A stretch of 64,000 bases of DNA from positions 186,001-250,000 of the forward strand of contig CAWFPR010000024.1 of assembly GCA_963817635.1 (NCBI GenBank), given 5' to 3'. Below are positions 56,636 to 64,000 of the stretch, piece by piece (the stretch's first letter is position 1; each line of letters opens with the position of its first letter). Source of the stretch: CAWFPR01 sp963817635 (lineage in GTDB: Bacteria; Acidobacteriota; Vicinamibacteria; Vicinamibacterales; 2-12-FULL-66-21). The position numbers and the translations under genes were made by a program. The notes under the pieces were generated by a model. That model had not been told where the DNA came from. It saw only the letters and a list, made by a program, of their open reading frames with translations, and did no database searches.

Positions 56636-58741
56636 GTGGTTCGATGGTATTCAACGTGGCGGGTCGGACTGGCGGTGGCGCTGGTCTGTCTCTTTGTCGG
56701 GGTGCCGCCGGCCGTCGCCGCCGCCCGACGAGGGGATCACCCAAAGCTCGATAGAAAGCTCAACGATCGCGCGCAGAAAACGGGCAAGTCGCGCGTCATC
56801 ATCACGCTCAAGCCGGGATGGGACGTATCGTCCGCGATCACGAAGGCGGGGGGCAAGCTTGGCCGCCGCCTGGGCCTGATCAACGGCCAGGTCGTCGAGC
56901 TTTCGAACGCGCAGCTGCGCAAGATCGCCGACTACCCTGGTGTGGAGAGCATTCACTGGGATCGCCCGACGAGCGGTCACATGAATCGCGTCTCGCTGAC
57001 GACCGGCTCGCGTCTCGCGCAGGTCATGTATGGGTACAACGGCGCGGGCGTGGGCGTGGCGGTCATCGATTCAGGCGTCGCCGCCTGGCACGACGATCTG
57101 TCGGGCAACTACGGCGGCCAGCGCGTCCTGAAATTCGTCGACTTCGTCCACGGGTATTCGCAGCGCTACGACGACTTCGGGCACGGCACGCACGTGTCCG
57201 GCATCATCGCCGGCAACGGCCATGATTCCGGCGGTTCGTACGCGGGGATCGCGCCCGGCGCGAATCTCGTCAGCCTGAAGGTGCTCGACGGCGCGGGGCA
57301 CGGCGTCATCAGCGACGTCATCGCCGCGCTCGACTACGCGGTGACCAACAAGACCGCCTACAACATCCGCGTCATCAATCTGTCGGTCGGCGCCAACGTC
57401 ACCGAGTCGTACAAGACCGACCCGCTGAGCCTGGCGGCCAAGCGCGCGGTGGATGCCGGCATCGTCGTCGTGGCGGCGGCCGGCAATCGCGGGAAGAACG
57501 CGGCGGGCCAGCCGGTGTACGGCGGCATCAGCGCGCCGGGCAATGCCCCGTGGGTGCTGACGGTCGGGGCGTCGAGCACGGAGGGCACGCCCTCCCGTAA
57601 CGACGACATCATGGGGGCGTACAGCTCGCGCGGCCCCACCCCGATCGACTACCAGGCCAAGCCCGATCTCGTGGCGCCCGGCACCGGCATCGTATCGCTG
57701 GCCAACCCGAACAGCCTTTTCTACACGACGCAGGCTGCGTACCTGATGAACGGCAAGATCTTCCCGGGCTACAAGCCGTACCTGAGCCTGACCGGGACGA
57801 GCATGGCGACGCCCGTCGTCTCGGGCACCGTCGCGCTGATGATTCAGGCCAACCCGAAGCTCACGCCAAACCTGGTGAAGGCCATCCTGCAGTACACCGC
57901 GCAGCCGTACGCCGGGTACAACGCGCTGACCCAGGGCGCCGGATTCCTCAACGCCAAGGGGGCAATCGACCTCGCGCGCTTCTTCGCCAAGGCGCGCGCC
58001 GGGCAGTCCTACCCGTCGTCGCGGCTGTGGGGCAAGAAGATCTTCTGGGGCAATCACCGCCTCGGGCACGGCGTGATCAAGCCCAACGGCACCGCCTGGA
58101 AAACCAGCGTGGTCTGGGGCGCGTCGGCTGACGACGAAGGCGACAACATCGTGTGGGGCACGAAGTGCGGCCGGGACGAGTGCGACAACATCGTGTGGGG
58201 CACGGCGGCCGACGAGGCGGACAACATCGTGTGGGGCACGGCGTCCGACGAGGCGGACAACATCGTCTGGGGCACCTTCGCCGAGGACGAGGACGACAAC
58301 ATCGTGTGGGGCACGGCAGCCGACGACGAGGACAACATCGTCTGGGGCACGGACTGCGGCGGCGGTGAGGACTGCGACAACATCGTCTGGGGCACGGCCG
58401 CCAACGAGGAGGACAACATCGTCTGGGGCACGGCCGAAGAAGACGACAACATCGTGTGGGGCACCAACGACGCCGAAGACAACATCGTGTGGGGCACCAA
58501 CGGTGAAGAGCAGGACAACATCGTGTGGGGCACGGCGGCCGACGAGGACGACAACATCGTGTGGGGCACATCGGACGATCAGGCGCCGCTCTTCGACGAT
58601 CCCAACGTTCCGCCGCTTCCAGTCGACGACGCGCTGGCCTACGCGGTCTTCGCCGAATACGGCGCCTCGGAGATGGTCGTCATCTTCGACGATACGGTCA
58701 CCACGGACAGCCTCTTCCAGCCCGTGACGGGGGGGATCTAG
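56636..58741 (+). CDS. Secreted S8 (subtilisin-like) serine peptidase 2 with DNIVWGT repeat tail
   Basis: The roughly 700-residue protein starts at GTG 56636, eight bases after AAAGG; GTG 56627 is less well placed. A signal peptide (VGLAVALVCLFVGVPPAVAAA) and a propeptide-like region precede the catalytic domain with Asp in VAVIDSGVAAWHDD, His in GHGTHVSGIIAGNG, Asn in AAAGNRG and Ser in LTGTSMATPVVSGTVALM. The last third has twelve DNIVWGT motifs separated by 3-9 residue linkers rich in Asp and Glu (AADEA, AEDED, DCGGGEDC). Two linkers hold cysteine pairs. The tail may bind calcium, self-associate or anchor to the surface; this is inference. Confidence 0.88.
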   Translation: MVRWYSTWRVGLAVALVCLFVGVPPAVAAARRGDHPKLDRKLNDRAQKTGKSRVIITLKPGWDVSSAITKAGGKLGRRLGLINGQVVELSNAQLRKIADYPGVESIHWDRPTSGHMNRVSLTTGSRLAQVMYGYNGAGVGVAVIDSGVAAWHDDLSGNYGGQRVLKFVDFVHGYSQRYDDFGHGTHVSGIIAGNGHDSGGSYAGIAPGANLVSLKVLDGAGHGVISDVIAALDYAVTNKTAYNIRVINLSVGANVTESYKTDPLSLAAKRAVDAGIVVVAAAGNRGKNAAGQPVYGGISAPGNAPWVLTVGASSTEGTPSRNDDIMGAYSSRGPTPIDYQAKPDLVAPGTGIVSLANPNSLFYTTQAAYLMNGKIFPGYKPYLSLTGTSMATPVVSGTVALMIQANPKLTPNLVKAILQYTAQPYAGYNALTQGAGFLNAKGAIDLARFFAKARAGQSYPSSRLWGKKIFWGNHRLGHGVIKPNGTAWKTSVVWGASADDEGDNIVWGTKCGRDECDNIVWGTAADEADNIVWGTASDEADNIVWGTFAEDEDDNIVWGTAADDEDNIVWGTDCGGGEDCDNIVWGTAANEEDNIVWGTAEEDDNIVWGTNDAEDNIVWGTNGEEQDNIVWGTAADEDDNIVWGTSDDQAPLFDDPNVPPLPVDDALAYAVFAEYGASEMVVIFDDTVTTDSLFQPVTGGI

Positions 58742-58765
58742 CCATGGAAAAGATGCCTTTCCGCA

Positions 58766-59410
58766 GTGCTGAGGCCGTCATGGACGTCCAGGCTGTCATC
58801 AACGCCGCTCGACTCGGTCACGACGACGAGCGACTGGCGGCGGGCCCTGCCGGTGCTGAGCGGTTCGATGGCGACGCTGCGCGAGCTGCGTCTGTCGGAC
58901 GCGCCCTCGCTGCTGGCGATGCTCTCGACGGACGAAGTGGCGCGGTTCATCTCCCCGCCGCCGACCACCGTCGACGGGTTCGAACGGTTCATCGCGTGGA
59001 CGCATCGGGAGCGCGCAGCAGGCAACTACATCTGCTTCGGCGTGGTGCCCCATGGGATGGACGTCGCGATCGGGATCTTCCAGGTGCGTCAACTCGAGCC
59101 AGGCTTCGCGACGGCCGAATGGGGCTTCGCGATTGGTTCGGCGTTCTGGGGCACGGGCGTGTTCATGGACGGCGCGAAGATGACCATCGACTTCGCGTTC
59201 GACGTGGTCTGCACGCACCGCCTCGAGGCCCGCGCGGCCGTGGCCAACGGTCGCGGCAACGGCGCGCTGCGCAAGGTCGGTGCGCTCCAGGAGGGTATCT
59301 TGCGGAAGTCGTTCCTGCGCAACGGCGAGTATCTGGATCAGACGCTGTGGACCATCCTCGACGAGGACTGGCGGCGGGCCAAGTCCATGTGGGGGCCGCG
59401 GGTCCACTGA
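58766..59410 (+). CDS. GNAT family acetyltransferase
   Basis: The protein has up to 214 residues. ATLRELRLSDAPSLLAMLST, TTVDGFERFIAWTHRERAAG, AIGIFQVRQLEPGFATAEWGFAIGSAFWGTG and EARAAVANGRGNGALRKVGA follow the RimJ/RimL-type GNAT pattern, with the acetyl-CoA loop near GSAFWGTGVF. The true start is unclear: GTG 58766 extends it, while ATG 58868 starts right at the fold. An unrelated frame at ATG 58744 opens just after the subtilase stop and may be noise. It ends with a strong terminator. The substrate is unknown. Confidence 0.75.
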   Translation: MLRPSWTSRLSSTPLDSVTTTSDWRRALPVLSGSMATLRELRLSDAPSLLAMLSTDEVARFISPPPTTVDGFERFIAWTHRERAAGNYICFGVVPHGMDVAIGIFQVRQLEPGFATAEWGFAIGSAFWGTGVFMDGAKMTIDFAFDVVCTHRLEARAAVANGRGNGALRKVGALQEGILRKSFLRNGEYLDQTLWTILDEDWRRAKSMWGPRVH

Positions 59411-59433
59411 ACGCCTGATGTGCGTTCCCGGGT

Positions 59434-59467
59434 GCCGGAAGCGGAGCGATCCGCTTCCGGCTTTCTT
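59434..59467 (+). terminator. Rho-independent terminator
   Basis: GCCGGAAGCGGA pairs perfectly with TCCGCTTCCGGC over 12 bp with loop GCGA, followed by TTTCTT. It lies 23 bases after the GNAT stop. It is the clearest terminator in the window. Confidence 0.85.
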
Positions 59468-59516
59468 GCGTACGGGATTTGACAACGTCGCGCACCGATC
59501 GGTACGCTGCCCCGAC

Positions 59517-60399
59517 ATGACATTCGCGGCTGTCTTTCCCCCGATGCCCACGCCGTTCGCCAACGGCGAAGTGGACGCACGCGCGATTGCGCACAACATC
59601 GGCCGCTGGCTCGCTGCCGGCGTCGGAGGCATCGTCGCGCTCGGCACGAACGGCGAGGCGCCGCTCCTCGATGAAGCGGAAGCGGACCACGTGATCGAGG
59701 TGGCGCGCGCCGCCGTGCCGCGCGACCGCACGCTCATCGCGGGCACGGGTCGGGAATCGACGCGCGCGACGATCGACGCGACGCGGCGCGCGGCCGCGCT
59801 CGGCGCCGACGCGGTGCTCGTGCGGACGCCGTCGTTCTACAAGGGGCGCATGACACCCGACGCCTTCGTCACGCACTACACCGCCGTGGCGGACGCGTCG
59901 CCCGTCCCGGTGCTGCTCTACAACTTTCTGGCGGTCACCGGCGTGAACCTGGGGCCCGAGACCGTCGCGCGGCTGGCGGAGCACCCGAACATCGCGGGCA
60001 TGAAGGAATCTGGCAGCGAGATGGCGCAGATCGCGGGCCTGCTCGACACCGTGCCGCCGGCCTTCTCGATTATCGCCGGGTCGGCGCCGTCGTTCTACGC
60101 GTCGCTGTGCATGGGTGCGCGAGGCGGCATTCTGGCGCTGGCGTGCGTGGCGCCGGAACCCTGCGTCCGGCTCTTCCAGGCCGCGATCGCCGGACGTCAT
60201 GCCGAGGCGCGGGAACTACAGAAGCGTTTGACGCCGCTCGCGCGGCTGGTCACGACGACTACACGGCGTGCCGGGGTTGAAGGCCGCGCTCAATATGTCC
60301 GGGTACATGGGCGGCGAGCCGCGCCCGCCCCTGGCGCCCGCCGGTGCCGACGCCGTCAGCCAGATTCGCGCGGAGCTGGCGCGCGTGCAGGAGGCTGGT
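59517..60399 (+). CDS. Dihydrodipicolinate synthase/N-acetylneuraminate lyase family protein (one frameshift)
   Basis: The beta/alpha-barrel aldolase starts at ATG 59517 (AAVFPPMPTPF), with GTNGEAPLLDEAE (family: GTTGE), a YNF tyrosine near residue 142 and the Schiff-base Lys in AGMKESGSE. An extra A at 60261 breaks the frame near residue 248; without it VTTTHGVPGLKAALNMSGYMGG reads on. The total would then be about 294 residues, the usual DapA-family length, ending just before the next gene's GTG. True DapA function is not certain; GTNGE and the gene context (no lysine genes) suggest another aldolase of the family. Confidence 0.75.
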
Positions 60400-61492
60400 G
60401 TGACGATTCCCGAGCGTTTACTCCTCGGTCCGGGCCCGAGTCCCGTGTCCGCACGCGTGATGCAGGCGATGGGGTCGCCAGCCCTCAGCCATCTCGATCC
60501 CGCGATGGTGGAGATCCTGGACGAGGTGCGGGAGCGGCTCCGGGCCCTGTTTGGCGCGGCTGACGGCGCGTTCACATTCGCGGTGTCGGGCACCGGAACA
60601 TCCGGCATGGAAGCCTCGGTCGCCAATCTCACGCACGCGGGCAGCCGGGCGGTCGTCGTCGTCAACGGGTACTTCGGCGATCGGCTCGCGCAGATGCTGG
60701 AGCGCTACGGCGCATCCGTCACCCGCGTGGACTCCGAGTGGGGCAGGGCCTGCGACCCGGCGGCGGTCGGCCGAGCGCTCGAGTCGGGACCCCACGACAT
60801 CGTCGCCGTCGTGCACGGCGAGACGTCCACCGGCGTCGTGAATCCCGTCGACGAGGTTGCACGAATCGCCCGCGGCCACGACGCGCTCACGATTGTCGAC
60901 GCCGTGACGACCCTCGGCGGCGTCCCCGTGACGACAGGCCGGTGGGACATCGATGCCTGCTACAGCTGCACGCAGAAAGGACTGGGCGCGCCGTCGGGTC
61001 TGGCGCCGGTGACCTTCTCGGCTCGCGCGCTCGAGCGCCGGAGGGCGTCTCGCAGCTTCTACCTCGATCTGGCGCTGCTGCGCGACTACTGGGTGAACCG
61101 GAAATATCACCACACGATTTCCGCGCCGCTCGTCTTTGCGCTGCGCGAAGCGCTCGCGGCCGTCGACGAGGAGGGGCTCGAGGCGCGCTGGGACAGGCAC
61201 CGCACGAACCACGAGGCACTGGTCCGCGGCCTCGAGGCCCTGGGGCTTTCGCTGCTGCCGCCGGCGGGAGAGCGCCTGTGGACGCTCAACGCCGTCCGCG
61301 TGCCGGACGGCGTGGACGAGGCGGCCGTGCGCCGCCGCCTGCTCGGCGGACTTCGGCATCGAGATCGGCGCGGGACTCGGTCCGCTCGCGGGCCGGATCT
61401 GGCGGGTCGGGCTGATGGGTTCCGGTTCGACGGCTGCCAACGTCACCTTCTTCCTGGCGGCGCTTGCTGACGCGCTCGGCCGGCGCCGCTGA
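60400..61492 (+). CDS. Class V aminotransferase, alanine-glyoxylate/serine-pyruvate type (one frameshift)
   Basis: The protein, about 363 residues, starts near GTG 60400 (ERLLLGPGPSPVSARVMQAMG, typical start). SGTGTSGMEA binds the cofactor phosphate, VDAVTTLGG holds the aspartate, and YSCTQKGLGAPSGL carries the PLP lysine (TQK). An extra G at 61348 shifts the frame: removing it gives RRLLGDFGIEIGAGLGPLAGRIWRVGLMG. No stop separates the DapA-like frame from this one in the given sequence, so the two are either fused or a further indel hides the stop. It uses serine or alanine as donor by family. Confidence 0.78.
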
Positions 61493-61614
61493 ACGCGCGC
61501 GCCGTTCGGGACGGTGCGCCGCAGGGGCGCCGCGATCGGCGCTGCGCAGTCCGCCGCCGGGCGCAAGCGCCGGGCTGAAGCGCCGGTACCGATCGCGACG
61601 TGTCATAATTCCCC

Positions 61615-62493
61615 ATGCGCACGTTCGGGCGCGGCGTTCTGGCGCTCTGTGCTGTCGGGTTCGGGTGCGCGGTCTACATCTACCTGACGCTGCCCGATGT
61701 CAGGAGCCTCCGGACACGCAACCCTTCGACCACCGCGTTCATCGAACTGCGGGCGCGCGAAGCGCAGGCGCAAGGCGATCGGCCGCGGCGCGTTCAGACG
61801 TGGGTGTCCTACCCCCGCATCTCCCAGAATCTCAAGCGCGCCGTACTCGTGACCGAGGACGCCGCGTTCTGGCAGCACGAAGGCATCGACTTCGATCAGC
61901 TGCGCGATTCGATCGAGACCAATCTCGAGCGCATGGAGTTCGCGCGCGGCGGCAGCACCATTACGCAGCAGCTCGCCAAGAACCTGTACCTGTCGCCGTC
62001 GAAGAACCCGATCCGCAAGGTGCGCGAGTTCTTCATCGCGCGGCGGCTGGAAGGCGAACTGACCAAGCAGCGCATTCTCGAGCTGTATCTCAACGTCATC
62101 GAGTGGGGAGACGGCATCTACGGGGCGGAGGCGGCCGCGCGCGCGTACTTCGGCAAGTCGGCGGCCGATCTGTCGACCAGCGAGTCTGCGCTGCTCGCCG
62201 CGGCGATTGCCAACCCGCGCGTCTTCAACGTTGGACATCCGACGGCCCGGTTGCGGAGGCGCCAGCAGATGATCATGCGCCGCATGGGCGCCGTAACGCC
62301 GCCACCCGCTACGCCGATCGCGGCCCCGGAGGCCGGCCCTCCGCAGCCGCCGGCTGCCGACCCGGCCGGAATTCCCGCCGTGCCGGGGTTGCCGGCCCCT
62401 GGGGGTGGCGAGGGCGTTCTTCCGGGCGTACCGCTGTCGGCGCCTCGCGCGCCGGGGCCGAAGGCGCGCGGAGGCGGCGGACGGCGGCCGTAA
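61615..62493 (+). CDS. mtgA: Monofunctional peptidoglycan glycosyltransferase (GT51)
   Basis: The 292-residue protein has an N-terminal membrane anchor (VLALCAVGFGCAVYIYL) and a GT51 domain with the catalytic glutamate in TEDAAFWQHEGID, the second acidic motif GGSTITQQLAKNLYL, RKVREFFIARRLEGEL and IEWGDGIYGAEAAARAYF. It polymerises glycan strands from lipid II. The 60-residue Pro/Gly/Ala-rich C-terminal tail is unusual for MtgA. ATG 61615 fits the anchor. It is a single gene. Confidence 0.85.
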   Translation: MRTFGRGVLALCAVGFGCAVYIYLTLPDVRSLRTRNPSTTAFIELRAREAQAQGDRPRRVQTWVSYPRISQNLKRAVLVTEDAAFWQHEGIDFDQLRDSIETNLERMEFARGGSTITQQLAKNLYLSPSKNPIRKVREFFIARRLEGELTKQRILELYLNVIEWGDGIYGAEAAARAYFGKSAADLSTSESALLAAAIANPRVFNVGHPTARLRRRQQMIMRRMGAVTPPPATPIAAPEAGPPQPPAADPAGIPAVPGLPAPGGGEGVLPGVPLSAPRAPGPKARGGGGRRP

Positions 62494-62532
62494 GTGTTGT
62501 CAACTCTGCCGTTAGTCTCCCTCCTGCTCACC

Positions 62533-62562
62533 TTGACAGGGTCCCGCTCCCCTTTCTATCAT
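62533..62562 (+). promoter_or_regulatory. Probable sigma-70-type promoter
   Basis: A perfect TTGACA is followed 18 bases later by TATCAT (five of six to TATAAT). It lies 87 bases upstream of the metallopeptidase-like gene start and is the best promoter match seen in the window. Confidence 0.55.
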
Positions 62563-62648
62563 CAGATGAACGTTTCAGCATTTTAGCTCCCCTCTGAAGC
62601 GGCAAGGACGCGGCCGGCTGTTCGTGTGCCCGGCGGGCGTGTGTGCCA

Positions 62649-63465
62649 ATGATCAACTACACAGAGCGCATTGCGCTCCTGATGCAGGACGTCGTACGTC
62701 GGACGCCCAGGCTGTCGTTCATCGATCTGAGTGAAGTGCTCGTGTTCGCGCGGTTTGGGCGGACGGACGCGGAGGGAGCGTTCGCAACCTGCCACTGCAT
62801 GACGCTGCCCGAGACGGAGCCCGGTTATTTCTTCTGGCGCGATCGGATCTACCGGCGAGCTGACGCGGCGCTCGCAGTGGTTCGTGACCAAGTCGCCTGA
62901 AGTGCGCGTCGGTTTGACGCGGATCAAGTACCTGATTTCGTTCGCGCTGCCGCGCTTCTGCGGTCAATCGCTCGAGCGCACCCGAAAAGCCGGTCTGTAT
63001 CCGGCCGACACGCCCGGATGGATCGCCAAGCTCGACACGATCGTGCACGAGCTCTATCACATCGATCCGCTGGCGTCGGGCATTCGCCGGGTCGCCAAGG
63101 CCGACGGCACGCACTCTCCGCGCTCGCACGGGCCGATGTTCTACGAGGACGTGGCCGAGATGGTCCAGCGGTATCTCGCGGCCCGTCCCGATCCTTCGCT
63201 GTACGATTTTCTCGACGCGGACTTCGACACGCTGGCGGCGCGGCACGGCGGCGTGGTCGGCACCACGTTCAGGAATTTTCCGTCGTTTCCCCAGCGCTAC
63301 ATGGAGGCCGTGGACCTGCCGCCGGCCGACCCGCTTGTGCGCGTCGAGCCGCTCAAGGCGCTGACGCAGCCCGCGCTTTACACCGAAGACGACCTGCACA
63401 TCCGGTACTTCACGGACACGGGTGCGCGGCGCCTGACGCGGAAGGGCCGGTCCTGCGCGGCATGA
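62649..63465 (+). CDS. Putative metallopeptidase of unknown family (HExxH), one frameshift
   Basis: The restored protein has about 271 residues. The N-terminal part is INYTERIALLMQDVVRRTPRLSFI. The centre has TIVHELYHIDP, an HExxH zinc motif, preceded by AKLD and followed 20-30 residues on by HSPRSHGPMFYEDVAEM, which may give a third ligand. Removing an extra A at 62847 joins YFFWRDR to STGELTRRSQWF. It has no signal peptide. It is not one of the families I know well. ATG 62649 is preferred, though GTG 62643 is possible. A good promoter lies upstream. Confidence 0.5.
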
Positions 63466-63490
63466 TCGGGGCGGAGTCGAATGCCCCGCC

Positions 63491-64000
63491 CTACAGGATG
63501 CGCCTCGCTCCCAGGAATCGCGACGCCCAGTAGCTGACGCTCAGACGCTCGACCCGGACCTGTCCATTCGAACTCGGCGCATGGACGAACTCGTCGCCGC
63601 CGATCGCAATGCCGACGTGGGACGCGCCCGCGCCCGTGGTATTGAAGAACACGAGGTCTCCCGGCTCGAGGTCCCCGCCTTTGACGGCCGTCCCCACGCG
63701 ATACAGTTCACCGACTGTACGCGGCACCGCGACCCCGTGCTGCGCGAAGACGTACCAGACGAACCCGCTGCAGTCGAAGCCGGACGGGTCGGCGCCGCCG
63801 TCGCGATAGGGCGTCCCCCGAAGGTCGAGCGCCGACGTCGTGATGCCGTAGCCGCCGCCAGGTTCCGCCGCGGCCGGCGAGGTGGAGGGCGGAGACGCAG
63901 CCGGGGCCCGGCCGGGGCGAGGGAACGGCTGAGGCGCGTGTCCGGTTGACGCGCACCCGCCGGCGCCGAGCGCCGCCACGCCGAAGACGAGGATCGCAGG
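63491..64000 (-). CDS. NlpC/P60 family lipoprotein (5' truncated by window edge)
   Basis: The frame reaches the window edge (PAILVFGVAALGAGGCAST), where AGGC is a plausible lipobox, so the protein is a lipoprotein. A Pro/Ala/Ser-rich linker follows. The NlpC/P60 cysteine peptidase domain has the nucleophile in DCSGFVWYVF, His in SHVGIAIGG and the polar residue in FVHAPSSNGQV. These enzymes cut peptidoglycan stem peptides. It converges with the metallopeptidase-like gene (25 bp). Confidence 0.82.
   Translation of the reverse strand, partial: PAILVFGVAALGAGGCASTGHAPQPFPRPGRAPAASPPSTSPAAAEPGGGYGITTSALDLRGTPYRDGGADPSGFDCSGFVWYVFAQHGVAVPRTVGELYRVGTAVKGGDLEPGDLVFFNTTGAGASHVGIAIGGDEFVHAPSSNGQVRVERLSVSYWASRFLGARRIL

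Noticed and set aside
58744..59418. ORF from the ATG right after subtilase 2
   Set aside because: After about 30 residues it becomes Arg/Ala/Gly-rich shadow of the GNAT gene; kept only as a doubtful start region.

Overview
The window is 64 kb of high-GC bacterial chromosome, probably from an acidobacterium of the Vicinamibacteria type. This is inferred from gene content: a VWFA-related secreted protein, a VPS10/BNR-repeat protein, an Oar-like TonB receptor with an N-terminal carboxypeptidase-regulatory domain, secreted M1 and M14 peptidases, subtilases with IVW-repeat tails, and multi-domain HD-GYP and sigma-54 regulators. I saw no marker that fixes the lineage, and no rRNA, tRNA or CRISPR array.

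Layout. 1-9.4 kb: end of a VWFA-domain gene, a VPS10-like protein, a TonB receptor, glucokinase and a MerR-TPR regulator. 9.4-16.9 kb: a small Cys-rich protein, a DEAD-box helicase and infA; a three-domain AMP-ligase/ACP/acyltransferase divergent from a DAC(DisA_N)-like protein; an epimerase; an outer-membrane protein. 16.9-31.9 kb: tRNA nucleotidyltransferase, FGE-like protein and SDR (overlapping genes), an M20 peptidase, an operon of DUF4149-like membrane protein, isocitrate dehydrogenase, PlsB-like acyltransferase and proline dehydrogenase, a YyaL-type thioredoxin protein, a transketolase-like enzyme and a secreted M14 peptidase. 32-43.5 kb: a divergent pair of ADP/ATP-translocase-like membrane proteins fused to HEAT repeats (one also to cyclic-nucleotide-binding domains), then a minus-strand operon of M1 peptidase, membrane protein, HD-GYP response regulator and NadE. 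43.5-64 kb: a DapB-like dehydrogenase, a DinB protein, the subtilase/HD-GYP/sigma-54 locus, peptide-type ABC importer genes, a second subtilase, GNAT, DapA-like and aminotransferase genes, a GT51 transglycosylase, a putative metallopeptidase and an NlpC/P60 lipoprotein.

The most unusual region is 45.2-58.7 kb. Three minus-strand genes follow each other closely: a secreted subtilase whose reading frame, after one apparent indel, runs into ten perfect DSIVWT repeats; a membrane HD-GYP/GAF/degenerate-GGDEF protein; and a TPR-like sigma-54 activator. Peptide-importer genes and a second subtilase with twelve DNIVWGT motifs lie next to them. Much of this block (about 46.6-50.5 kb) is clearly lower in GC than the rest, and the change falls inside the sigma-54 gene. 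I infer a secreted-protease and signalling module; its function is unknown.

Two features recur across the window. First, degenerate 7-bp tandem repeats, in two word families, lie against stop codons at four intergenic sites (a fifth is next to glk) and can form long hairpins. Second, at least twelve genes or gene parts need a single-base indel to read through, ten of them an extra base. This suggests uncorrected assembly errors, so 'broken' genes are annotated here as whole genes with the break position given.
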